Assembly (NCBI RefSeq): GCF_012933445.1
Contig: NZ_JABBNC010000006.1
Coordinates: 1 to 64,000 of the forward strand
Source: Actinoplanes sp. TBRC 11911
GTDB lineage: Bacteria > Actinomycetota > Actinomycetes > Mycobacteriales > Micromonosporaceae
DNA length: 64,000 bases
Reading direction: 5' to 3'
Below, piece by piece: positions 53,859-62,125 of the stretch. A model generated the notes under the pieces. That model did no database searches. It worked only from the letters and a program-made list of their open reading frames with translations, and had not been told where the DNA came from. Both the position numbers and the translations under genes were made by a program. How positions within the stretch are numbered: position 1 is the first letter of the stretch; the number at the start of each line of letters is the position of its first letter.

Positions 53859-54272
53859 GTGCGCGACGACGACACCCTGTCCGAGGCGTTCTGGGCGGTC
53901 GCCCGCCGCCTTCGCCACCGCACCAAGGCTTCTCTCGAGCCGTGGGACATCTCGCCCTCGCTCGCGCGCGCGATGGGCGTCCTGTCGCGGCACGGCGACG
54001 TGCGGCTCAGCGTGCTGGCCGACCACCTGCACATCGTGCCGCGCTCGGCCACCGAGGTGGTCGACGATCTGGAGCGGCTGGGGTTCGCCGAGCGCGGTCC
54101 CGATCCGACCGACCGGCGCGCGGTGCTGGTGGGCCTGACCCCGGCGGGCATCGAGACCAGCCGGGCCATTCAGGCGGCGCGGCAGCAGGAGAGCGAGCGG
54201 TTCTTCGCCGAGCTCAGCGACGCGGATCGGAGCGAGCTGGTGCGCCTTCTCGGAAAGCTGCGCGAAGCCTGA
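53859..54272 (+). CDS. MarR-family regulator of the ABC exporter
   Basis: 137 residues with a MarR winged helix (VRLSVLADHLHIVPRSATEVV, shortened, and GPDPTDRRAVLVGLTPAG). GTG 53859 is chosen because the helix H1 begins there (DDDTLSEAFWAVARRL). It probably represses the divergent exporter. Its 3' end overlaps the convergent acyltransferase gene by 59 bp, an unusually long antisense overlap. Confidence 0.88.
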   Translation: MRDDDTLSEAFWAVARRLRHRTKASLEPWDISPSLARAMGVLSRHGDVRLSVLADHLHIVPRSATEVVDDLERLGFAERGPDPTDRRAVLVGLTPAGIETSRAIQAARQQESERFFAELSDADRSELVRLLGKLREA

Positions 54273-55461
54273 CGCCCAGACGCTGGCCGGGCACCTCGAT
54301 GTAGCGCTGGGTCAGCGAGCAGACCCCGACGACCAGGATCCCGTACGCCGTCGCGCTGAGTACGTCCGGGATGCCGTGCCCGAACAGCGGCGCGGCGAGT
54401 TCGAGCAGCACCCAGTGCACGAGGTAGACCGAATAGCTCAGCACTCCGAGGCGTACGAGGAACCGGGGTGTTTTGCGATGCCGGGTGAGCATGCCGATCA
54501 AGAAGGCGCCGCCGAAGACCAGCAGCGTGATGACCGAGCGCGCCACGTATTTCGGGGTGAGCGCGTCCAGCGAGACCAGCTCACCGAACCAGTTACGCAG
54601 CAGCGCGACGGACACCAGCCCGCCGACCAGCACGACGGGCCGCCAGCTGGTGATCCCGCGGTCGGCGCGGTAGATGACGGTGCCGGTGAACATGACGGCG
54701 AGGATGAGCAGGCCGTCCCACTTGTGCGCGGGATCCTCGTTGATCACAGGCAGGGTCAGGGCGAGCGCGCCGAGCAGCACTCCCCCGGCCATGCGCACGG
54801 CGCCGCGCCCGCCGATCACCGCGGTCAGGCCGGCGATCAGCAGCACCACCACGACGACGGTGGCGGTGGAGGCATCGAGCATACGGGCCGGCAGCGGGGC
54901 GAGCACCATCCCGGCGACGGCGAACCCACCGGCCATCCAGGGCGCGCCGTTGCGGACACGCAGCGTGAACAAGCACGTGACGAGAAGGTAGAAGACCATC
55001 TCGAAGGTGAGCGTCCAGAACAGCGGGGTGATCAGCGGTACGCCGAGCAGGAACGGCAGCATGCTCGCGTGGGCGATACCGGTGGTGACCGGATGTGCGG
55101 TCACGAACGGGTCGAGCGAGACCCGGCCGGTTACGCCGAGTACGACGACGGCCACCGCGACCACCAGGTACAGCGGGACCAGCCGGAACAGCCGGCTGAT
55201 CCAGAACGCGCGCAGGTCGCCGTGCCGCTCCAGCGAGGCCGGGATGATGTACCCGCTGACCAGGAAGAACAACATGACCCCGGCGGGTCCGGCGTTGAGC
55301 CAGTCGCCGGAGACCGCGCGGACGCCCTCGAACACGAACCGGCTCAGGTGCGCGTACACGACAAGCAGGACGGCGACTCCGCGCAGGGCGTCCAGCCAGT
55401 CCATTCGAGACGTCGCCGCCGCGGTGGCCGGAGTGGCCGGTGCGACGGCGACGGAAGACAC
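54214..55461 (-). CDS. Membrane-bound acyltransferase (acyltransferase 3 family)
   Basis: 415 residues with about ten helices and the OafA-like start MDWLDALRGVAVLLVVYAHL, including the conserved Arg and His. Family members O-acylate cell-surface glycans or macrolides. No glycan synthesis genes are next to it. It lies 18 bp downstream of the alpha-amylase stop on the same strand. Confidence 0.87.
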   Translation of the reverse strand: MSSVAVAPATPATAAATSRMDWLDALRGVAVLLVVYAHLSRFVFEGVRAVSGDWLNAGPAGVMLFFLVSGYIIPASLERHGDLRAFWISRLFRLVPLYLVVAVAVVVLGVTGRVSLDPFVTAHPVTTGIAHASMLPFLLGVPLITPLFWTLTFEMVFYLLVTCLFTLRVRNGAPWMAGGFAVAGMVLAPLPARMLDASTATVVVVVLLIAGLTAVIGGRGAVRMAGGVLLGALALTLPVINEDPAHKWDGLLILAVMFTGTVIYRADRGITSWRPVVLVGGLVSVALLRNWFGELVSLDALTPKYVARSVITLLVFGGAFLIGMLTRHRKTPRFLVRLGVLSYSVYLVHWVLLELAAPLFGHGIPDVLSATAYGILVVGVCSLTQRYIEVPGQRLGVRLRAAFREGAPARSDPRR

Positions 55462-55479
55462 CCGGGAAGGATAGCCCGC

Positions 55480-57216
55480 TCAGTTACGCCACGTATCGTT
55501 CGTCGTGGCCGGGCAGGTGGCCGTCCGGTTGGCGCCCGACTCCCAGACCACCGTGGAGCCGTTCTTCTTCACGTACTTGTACTCGACGGTCGTGCCGGCC
55601 GGCAGCGTGACGGCACCGCGCCACACCGGGTAACCGGCCGACGACAGGGCGAGACCACCGCCGGTGTTCCAGTTGCTCAGTTCGGGCCGGTTGCCGAGGA
55701 CGTAGACGTTCTCGCCCCAGACCGTGGTGACGGTGGCCGCGAAGGTGATCGCGCAGGTGCCGGAGCTGGCGACGCGGGCATTGATGTGCAACGCGAGCAT
55801 CCCGTTGGCCGGAACGGTGGCGCTGAACTGGCCGCTTCCATCGACCACGTACGCCGTACCGGAGCAACTACCGTTCGTCACGTCGCCGTTCGCCACGTCG
55901 CAATAGGTGCCCGCCGGCAGCGACGTCTGGAAGGTGCGGCTCAGCGATCCACCGCGATTGAAGACGACGTACGCGTTGGCACCGCGCCCGAACGCGATCT
56001 GACCGCCGCCGTTCGACCACCAGTTGCTCAGATTCGTCCCGTACGCGGCATTGTGGAGCGCGACCAGATTCGCGGTGGTGCGCCAGCGGTGCTCGCAGGC
56101 CCAGCCGTTGCCGCAGGTCACCGCGGTGGTGATGCCGTTCGAGGCGGTCGGCGGCCCGGCGTCGGCGTTGCTGAACGTGAAGCTCGACATCACCGACGGT
56201 GTCCCGTACGGATAGGCGAGCATGAACGCCTCGGCGAGCGCGTACGGGGTCCCGTTCTGGTAGTTGAGTTTCGCCCGCCCGTTGCGCTGCGTGTCGTGGT
56301 TGTCGATGAACGCGACCGCGTCGCCGCCGGACAGCAGCATCTGGCCGGGCAGGTTCTGCAGGCCGGCCAGGTTGCCGTCCCGGAACGCGTTGCCGACCAC
56401 GTCGCCGTAGCGGAACTCGGTGACGTCGCCGATTCCCGTGTACTCGCTCGGGCTGATCTCGCCGGGGCCGCCCTCGATGACCTCCTGGAAGATGTACGGC
56501 GAGCCGGTGAGCTGCGCGTAGATGGCCTGCAGGTCGCCCGCCGGCAGGTGCTTGGCGGCGTCCACCCGGAAACCGTCGACGCCCAGGCCACGGAGATCGT
56601 TGAGGTAGGAGACGATCTTCCCGCGTACGTAATTGGTGTCGGTGGCCAGATCGGAGAGGTCGACGAGCTCGCAGTTCTGCACCTCCCAGCGGTCGGTCCA
56701 GTTGGCGATGTCGTCGTTGCCGTTACGCCCGCAGTGATGAAAATCGTTGCTACCGTACGGAACCGCCGGATAGGCATAGTGACTGTACGTGGACCCGGCC
56801 GTCCCGTTGCCGGTCGAGGCGCCGCCGGCCATGTGGTTGATCACCGCGTCCACGTAGATCTTCACGCCGGCCGCGTGGCACGTGCTGACCATGGCGGCGA
56901 ACGCGTTCCGGTCACCGCGCCGGGAGACGATCTGGTAGCTGACCGGCTGATAGTCCTGCCACCACGGGTAGCCCTGGCCCGGCAGCACGACGTGCTCCTG
57001 CGGCGGCGAGACCTGCACGCCGCCGAAGCCCTTCGGGCCGAGCACGTTCGTGCATTCGCTGGCGATCGAGGCCCAGGGCCATGCGAAGAGGTGCACGATG
57101 ACGTCGCGGGGGCCGGGGCTGGCGTCGGCCTTGGCCTGCGCTTTCTGCGGTACGCCGAGGGCCAGGGCCAGCAGGGCGACCAGGGTGGGGTACGCCCACA
57201 TGCGTCTGCGTCTCAT
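55480..57216 (-). CDS. Secreted GH13 alpha-amylase with CBM20
   Basis: 578 residues. Signal peptide (about 1-28, QAQA-type cleavage), then an actinobacterial alpha-amylase barrel with VDAVINHM, GFRVDAAKH (nucleophile Asp219), FQEVIEG (Glu245) and FIDNHDTQR (Asp308). A C-terminal starch-binding CBM20 (about 485-578) contains VYVLGNRPELSNWN. It hydrolyses starch outside the cell. AAGGAGA precedes the ATG. A GCAA/TTGC half-site pair upstream (57280-57291) may be a maltose-type operator. Confidence 0.95.
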   Translation of the reverse strand: MRRRRMWAYPTLVALLALALGVPQKAQAKADASPGPRDVIVHLFAWPWASIASECTNVLGPKGFGGVQVSPPQEHVVLPGQGYPWWQDYQPVSYQIVSRRGDRNAFAAMVSTCHAAGVKIYVDAVINHMAGGASTGNGTAGSTYSHYAYPAVPYGSNDFHHCGRNGNDDIANWTDRWEVQNCELVDLSDLATDTNYVRGKIVSYLNDLRGLGVDGFRVDAAKHLPAGDLQAIYAQLTGSPYIFQEVIEGGPGEISPSEYTGIGDVTEFRYGDVVGNAFRDGNLAGLQNLPGQMLLSGGDAVAFIDNHDTQRNGRAKLNYQNGTPYALAEAFMLAYPYGTPSVMSSFTFSNADAGPPTASNGITTAVTCGNGWACEHRWRTTANLVALHNAAYGTNLSNWWSNGGGQIAFGRGANAYVVFNRGGSLSRTFQTSLPAGTYCDVANGDVTNGSCSGTAYVVDGSGQFSATVPANGMLALHINARVASSGTCAITFAATVTTVWGENVYVLGNRPELSNWNTGGGLALSSAGYPVWRGAVTLPAGTTVEYKYVKKNGSTVVWESGANRTATCPATTNDTWRN

Positions 57217-57279
57217 CTGTTCTCCTTCTGGGGGTTCGGAGAATGCGAGAGGTGCGGGGACGGATGAGACGGGACGCTA

Positions 57280-57291
57280 GCAAGTCGTTGC
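57280..57291. promoter_or_regulatory. Possible LacI-type operator upstream of alpha-amylase
   Basis: GCAAGTCGTTGC has 4-bp inverted arms and lies 64 bp upstream of the amylase start. LacI-family MalR sites in actinobacteria contain TTGCA half sites. The match is weak and it also sits near the divergent hydrolase gene. Confidence 0.25.
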
Positions 57292-57314
57292 AGCGTTTGG
57301 AAGAGGTTTCATAG

Positions 57315-58160
57315 ATGTCGATAGATTCGCTGTATCGGGATCGGGCGCGGCGGGCCGGTGGGTCGTGGTACGCGCTGGTTACCGATCTTTCCCGGCCGCT
57401 TGTGGACAGCGCCGCCGGTTACGTGGATCGGCCGCTTGTGGACAACGGCGCCGATCACGTGGTCGAGGGCTACAGTGTGCAGAAGCTCGCGGTGGCCGTG
57501 GCGGTGCTGGAGAAGGTCGACCGCGGCGAGCTCAGTCTCGGGCAGCTGGTTGCGCTGACCGCGGACGACATCCTCGGTGGCAGCGGCATCTACTTCCTGC
57601 AGGGCGTGTGGGGCGACCAGCTCACGCTGGCCAATGTGCTCACCGCCATGCTTCTGGTTTCCGACAACACTTCGGTACGCCTGTGCGGGCGCCTGGTTCC
57701 GGCCGCCGAGATCAACGAGATCCTGGCCGCGAAGGGGTTCACGCGCACGCGGGTGGAGCCGGTGGCCGATCCGCACCGGTTCCGGATGGGCACGACCACG
57801 CCGCGGGAGACCGTCGAGCTGCTGCGGCGGCTGGTGGAGGGGACGCTGCTGTCTCCCGCGTCGTCGGCGTTCATGGTGCGGGTGCTGCGCTGGGTCAACG
57901 GGTATACCGACGGCGTGCGGCGGGTGATGTCGTCGGCGGAGCGCGCGCGGGTCGCGACCAAGCACGGCGCCGACTTCAACGCGGCAGGCGCGGCGCGGCA
58001 CGAGGCCGGCGTGGTCTTCGGCCGGGACGGCGCACCCCGGATCACGTACGCTCTTTTCGCCGACGGGTTGGGTGAGGTCGAGAACTACGGCGCGACGCAC
58101 CCGGCGGTGGAGGCGCACGCCGCGCTGGGCAGGGCCATGATGGACGCCGTCGACGAGTGA
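57315..58160 (+). CDS. Class A beta-lactamase-like serine hydrolase, no signal peptide
   Basis: 281 residues. Serine-penicillin-recognition motifs: SVQK (Ser54-Lys57), SDN (116-118) and KHG (216-218) in place of KTG. No clear Ω-loop Glu equivalent of class A enzymes is seen, and there is no export signal, so a beta-lactam resistance role is doubtful. An internal 36-bp duplication (57393-57464) repeats RPLVDSAAGYVD as RPLVDNGADHVV just before the catalytic serine. Confidence 0.8.
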   Translation: MSIDSLYRDRARRAGGSWYALVTDLSRPLVDSAAGYVDRPLVDNGADHVVEGYSVQKLAVAVAVLEKVDRGELSLGQLVALTADDILGGSGIYFLQGVWGDQLTLANVLTAMLLVSDNTSVRLCGRLVPAAEINEILAAKGFTRTRVEPVADPHRFRMGTTTPRETVELLRRLVEGTLLSPASSAFMVRVLRWVNGYTDGVRRVMSSAERARVATKHGADFNAAGAARHEAGVVFGRDGAPRITYALFADGLGEVENYGATHPAVEAHAALGRAMMDAVDE

Positions 58161-58194
58161 CGGCCGGGGCCAGGCACGGCGTCGGCGGCGGACC

Positions 58195-58507
58195 GGTGGG
58201 CTGCCGCCCGTTGCGCTGCTGAAGTGGTCGGGCTGAGCTGCCAAGGCGGCGGTCGTGCCGGCCACCGGTGGGCTGCCGCCCGTTGCGCTGCTGAAGTGGT
58301 CGGGCTGAGCTGCCAAGGCGGCGGTTGTGCCAGCCACCGGTGGACTGCCGCCCGTTGCGCTCCGGAAGTGGTCGGACTGAGCTGCCATGGCGGCGGTTGT
58401 GCCAGCCTCCGGTGGGCTGCCGCCCGTTGCGCTCCGGAAGTGGTCGGGCTGAGCTGCCATGGCGGCGGTTGTGCCAGCCCCCGGTGGGCTGCCGCCCGTT
58501 GCGCTGT
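58195..58507. repeat. 72-bp tandem repeat, 4.3 units
   Basis: Units start at 58195, 58267, 58339 and 58411, with a partial fifth at 58483. The core includes GGTGGGCTGCCGCCCGTTGC and GCTGAGCTGCCAAGGCGGCG. Neighbouring units differ at a few positions; the left two carry CTGCTGAAGTGG, the right ones CTCCGGAAGTGG. Period 72 keeps open frames on both strands. It begins 35 bp after the hydrolase stop and is the array left of hairpin element C. Confidence 0.92.
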
Positions 58508-58608
58508 CTGACAAAACAGCATAAAGCGCATTTTGTCGTGCATGAGGCCGGGCGAGGCCCAGCCCTTTGCCGCTCGCACATCGCGAATGTCTCAGTATCC
58601 GACCAAGA

Positions 58609-58850
58609 CGTCCCACATTATGGACGATCATCTAATTAGGACAGCTGTTTCGACCTGAATTATACCTTTTGCGACCCCTGCTTTTCGGCCAATTTCGAGA
58701 CCTTGGAGAGTTACGCCCACATACGAGCCATAACTCTCCAAGGTCTCGAAAAATCGGCCGCGCGCCCCCCGCAGTGAGATGACCGCGCCCATCGGCGCCC
58801 CCGCCACCATCGAAACGTTGAATGGGTTCAAAGGCGACAAAATTACTCTC
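58609..58850. repeat. Dispersed hairpin element, copy C
   Basis: Hairpin arms 58693-58713 and 58731-58751 match perfectly over 21 bp, with a CGGCC/GGCCG pair just outside. The 17-nt loop reads CGCCCACATACGAGCCA. CTTTTGCGACC stands to the left at the same distance as in A and B; TTGAATGGGTTCAAA to the right (58818 on), about 36 bp further out than in A and B. The far-left flank is diverged and A/T-rich. It lies upstream of the NhaA-DsbA gene, between co-directional genes. Confidence 0.82.
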
Positions 58851-58929
58851 GATTGTCGTCACCTGGTCCCGAAGCCGCCGCGATCATGAGGCAACCGCAG
58901 GTGACCAGCCCCGACGACCGGCGGCCTGA

Positions 58930-59014
58930 CTTGCCGACTCACCACGCTTGCCGACCCACCACACTTGCCGACTCACCACACTTGCCGACTCACCACACTT
59001 GCCGACTCACCACG
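58930..59014. repeat. 17-bp tandem repeat, five units
   Basis: Five contiguous units of CTTGCCGACTCACCACA with one or two changes in the first, second and last. It lies right of element C and 185 bp upstream of the NhaA-DsbA start, so it may fall in that gene's leader or promoter. Confidence 0.9.
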
Positions 59015-59199
59015 CCGCCGCCGCGTTTGCCGGCTTCACCCTGCCGCCGCCCTTGCCGCCGCCGCGGTTGCCGGCTTCACGCCGCCGCCGCCCTTGCCGG
59101 CGCCGCCGGATGGGTTGTGGGCGGGGCCGTCAACGCTCCGTGAATAGGCGCATGTCACAGGCGGTTTCCTCGAAGAGCATCATCTGCTTGGGTGAGTGC

Positions 59200-61095
59200 G
59201 TGAGTGACACGTCGAACACCGACCTGCAGGGCAGCACCCTCTGGACCCGCAGGGTGTCGACGCCGCTGCGCAGCTTTCTGAACACCGAGGCGGGCAGCGC
59301 CGGTGTGCTGATCGTCGCGATCCTCGCGGCGCTGGTCTGGGCGAACGTGGCCGGCGAGTCGTACGAGCGGTTCTGGCACACGGAGCTGTCGATCACGCTC
59401 GGCGACATGCACATCGGGCTCACGCTGCGGGAATGGGTCAACAGCGGGCTGATGACGCTGTTCTTCCTGGTCGTGGGGCTGGAGGCGCGGCGCGAGTTTG
59501 ATCTTGGTGATCTGCGGGACCGGCGGCGGTTCGTGCTGCCGGCCGCGGCCGGGATCGCTGGGATGATCTTGCCGGTTGGGATCTTCCTGGCGATCAACCA
59601 CGGCGGGCCGGGGCTGACCGGGTGGGGCGTGGCGATGTCCACCGACACCGCGCTCGCGCTCGGCCTGCTGGCGCTGGTCGGGCGGCGGGTGCCGGACCAG
59701 GCGCGGCTGTTCCTGGTAACCGTGTCGGTGGTCGACGACGTGGTCGCGCTGATCGTGATCGCGGTCGCCTACACCGAGAAGATCTCGGTGATGCCGCTGG
59801 TCATCGCGCTTCTGCTGTACGCCTTCACGTTCCTCATGGTGCGTTTCGGCGTGAGCAGCGGGTACGCGTACGTGCCGTTTGGAATTGCGATCTGGTTCGC
59901 GATGCTGGAAAGCGGCATCGACCCGGTCGTCGCCGGTCTGGCGCTGGGGCTGACCGCGGCCGCGTACACGCCGGTGCGCGGCGCGCTAGAGCAGGCCACC
60001 GAACTGTTCCGCTCGTTCCGGGAGCAGCCGACCCCCGAGCTCGCGCGGTTCGCCCAGGTCAGCCTGGTGCAGACGCTGTCACCCAACGACCGGCTGCAGC
60101 GCATCTACACGGGGTGGGCGAGCTACCTTATCGTGCCGCTGTTCGGCCTGGCCAACGCCGGTATCACGATCGACATGGACTTCCTCGCGCGGGCGGTGAC
60201 CTCACCGATCACAATCGGCGTCTTCCTGGCGTACGTGGTCGGCAAGCCGATCGCGGTGGCGGGCGTGTCCGCGCTGGTCGAGAAGGTGAGCCACGGCCGG
60301 ATCCGGGCGGCGGTGGGCTGGGCGTCGGTGCTGGGCAGCGGAACCATCGCCGGCATGGGATTCACGGTGTCGTTCCTGATCGCGAACCTCGCCTTCACCG
60401 GGCCGGAGCTGGCCGAGGCGAAACTGGGCGTGCTCGCCGCGATCGTGGCGTCCGCGCTGATCACCTGGGTGGTGTTCCGGGTGGCGTTCATGCTGAACCC
60501 GGCCCGCAGCGCGGTGGCCCTGCTCGGCGACGTGGACCAGCTCACCGACCTGATCCCCGAGGTCGACTACGAACGCGACCACGTACGCGGGCCGGAAAAC
60601 GCCTCGGTGACCGTGGTCGAGTACGGCGACTTCCAATGCCCGTACTGCGGCAAGGCCGAGAAGGAGGTCCGCGAGCTGCTCACCGACGTCGACATCCGGT
60701 TCGTCTGGCGGCACCTGCCGCTCACCGACGTGCACCCGCAGGCGCAGATGGCCGCGCAGGCCGCCGAGGCGGCCGGCGCGCAGGGCAAATTCTGGGAGAT
60801 GCACGACGTGCTGTTGCGCAACCAGGCCCATCTGCGGGTGACGGACCTGCTCCGGTACGCCACGAGGATCGGCCTGGACGCGGACACGTTCCACACCGAC
60901 ATGCTGGCGGCGCGCGCCTCCGAACGGGTGTCCGACGACGTGGAGTCGGCCGACCTCAGCGGCGTCTCCGGCACGCCGACGTTCTTCATCAACGGGCGTC
61001 GCCACTACGGCCGGTACGACGTGGCCACCCTGCAGGAGGAGATCCGCACGGCCCGGAAGCGCGCGAAGATCGCCGCCGCCCGCACCCCGGCGTAG
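59200..61095 (+). CDS. nhaA: Na+/H+ antiporter NhaA fused to a DsbA-like thioredoxin domain
   Basis: About 631 residues. The first about 440 are NhaA with about 12 helices and the paired aspartates of the ion site in VSVVDDVVALI; AMSTDTALALGLL is also conserved. After a short linker, about 465-631 form a DsbA/Thioredoxin_4 domain with the redox motif CPYC (FQCPYCGKAEKEV) and the cis-Pro in SGTPTFFING. The fusion is known in actinobacteria, but why an antiporter carries a disulfide oxidoreductase is not understood. GTG 59200 is preferred; ATG 59152 is possible. Confidence 0.88.
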   Translation: MSDTSNTDLQGSTLWTRRVSTPLRSFLNTEAGSAGVLIVAILAALVWANVAGESYERFWHTELSITLGDMHIGLTLREWVNSGLMTLFFLVVGLEARREFDLGDLRDRRRFVLPAAAGIAGMILPVGIFLAINHGGPGLTGWGVAMSTDTALALGLLALVGRRVPDQARLFLVTVSVVDDVVALIVIAVAYTEKISVMPLVIALLLYAFTFLMVRFGVSSGYAYVPFGIAIWFAMLESGIDPVVAGLALGLTAAAYTPVRGALEQATELFRSFREQPTPELARFAQVSLVQTLSPNDRLQRIYTGWASYLIVPLFGLANAGITIDMDFLARAVTSPITIGVFLAYVVGKPIAVAGVSALVEKVSHGRIRAAVGWASVLGSGTIAGMGFTVSFLIANLAFTGPELAEAKLGVLAAIVASALITWVVFRVAFMLNPARSAVALLGDVDQLTDLIPEVDYERDHVRGPENASVTVVEYGDFQCPYCGKAEKEVRELLTDVDIRFVWRHLPLTDVHPQAQMAAQAAEAAGAQGKFWEMHDVLLRNQAHLRVTDLLRYATRIGLDADTFHTDMLAARASERVSDDVESADLSGVSGTPTFFINGRRHYGRYDVATLQEEIRTARKRAKIAAARTPA

Positions 61096-61103
61096 TACCC
61101 GGC

Positions 61104-62036
61104 TTACCCCAGCGCCTCGTAGCACCGGGCGGTGACTTCGGCTTCGGCTCGGTGGTCCGTCGTCCACGGGTCTTCGTCCCAGAGGTAACTCTGCCGGACG
61201 TAACGGACCCGCATGCCGACCCGCAGCAGGTTGCGCGTCGACGAGTTCACCCGGCCTCCGAGGGCTTCGTGGGTCTCCGCGACGACCCGGCGGCAGCCGA
61301 GCTCACGTGCCTTGCCGATGCGCGCGGCGATCAGGGCGGACTGGGCGCCCCGCCGCCGATGGGTCGGTGCCGTCACGGCCGAGTTCAACGCGGCGATGCC
61401 GTCGTGCACGAACAGATGGGCAGCCGCGACGATGGTGTCGCCGTCCCAGGCGGCGTACGGGAAGAACTGGGGGTGCGAGACGGAGGCCGCGACGAGGCCG
61501 AGGCTGCCTTCGTGCGGCATGCCGAAACCGTCGAGTACCAGGGCGGCCCACGCTTCGGCGTGATCCGCGGTGAGCGGCCCGATCCGCAGATCCGTGATAC
61601 CCGAAGGCCGGAGGCTTTCGATCGGCGCGACGAGCTTGGCCCTCCGGTCGCCGGGGCGCAGACCGCGGGCGAGCCGGATCTCCTCCCAGTCGACCGGCAG
61701 CGCGTCCGGCGCGAACTGCAGCATGGCGTGCGGGGTCGCCTCGGCCCGGTACACGTCCAGGATCGCATCGATCAAGCGCGCCGTGACCGGTCCGTCGAAG
61801 CCGAGCGCTTTGCTCCAGTAGCGGCTCGGGTCGGTGCGAGCGGACAGCACGACACCACCGTCGAGGCGCCGTGCGGTGAGCCCGAGGATCTCGCGGTCCG
61901 ACGGAGGCGCCCCGGCCGCGTACTGAAAAAGCCATTCGGCCTCGACCGCCTCCGCCGATGCCGTCGATAGGAATTCCACACAAGGCACACGTCGCGCGAG
62001 GTCCCAAATTCTCCGCAATGATGTGTGCCCGCTCAC
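61104..62036 (-). CDS. GNAT-type N-acetyltransferase (two-domain)
   Basis: About 310 residues. The C-terminal half holds the GNAT core (AAWDGDTIVAAAHLF, TAPTHRRRGAQSALIAARI with the Q/R-x-x-G-A loop, and NLLRVGMRVRYVRQ). The N-terminal half is a degenerate GNAT-like domain, as in many tandem acetyltransferases. GTG 62036 follows AAAGGTC and avoids overlap with the divergent EamA gene's promoter. Confidence 0.82.
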   Translation of the reverse strand: MSGHTSLRRIWDLARRVPCVEFLSTASAEAVEAEWLFQYAAGAPPSDREILGLTARRLDGGVVLSARTDPSRYWSKALGFDGPVTARLIDAILDVYRAEATPHAMLQFAPDALPVDWEEIRLARGLRPGDRRAKLVAPIESLRPSGITDLRIGPLTADHAEAWAALVLDGFGMPHEGSLGLVAASVSHPQFFPYAAWDGDTIVAAAHLFVHDGIAALNSAVTAPTHRRRGAQSALIAARIGKARELGCRRVVAETHEALGGRVNSSTRNLLRVGMRVRYVRQSYLWDEDPWTTDHRAEAEVTARCYEALG

Positions 62037-62125
62037 CGATGACCTTTCGGCATTCACCGGCGTGATGGCATTGCACGGAAATTCGAATGGTTTGTGGCCT
62101 CGGCACACGCTAACTTGGCGTCTCG

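Noticed and set aside
24391..58751. The hairpins as factor-independent terminators
   Set aside because: Copy A lies between divergent genes and copy C precedes a co-directional gene. No T tract follows, and long conserved flanks would not be needed.
58195..59014. CRISPR array
   Set aside because: Repeats are contiguous with no unique spacers, periods are 72 and 17 bp, and no cas genes are present.
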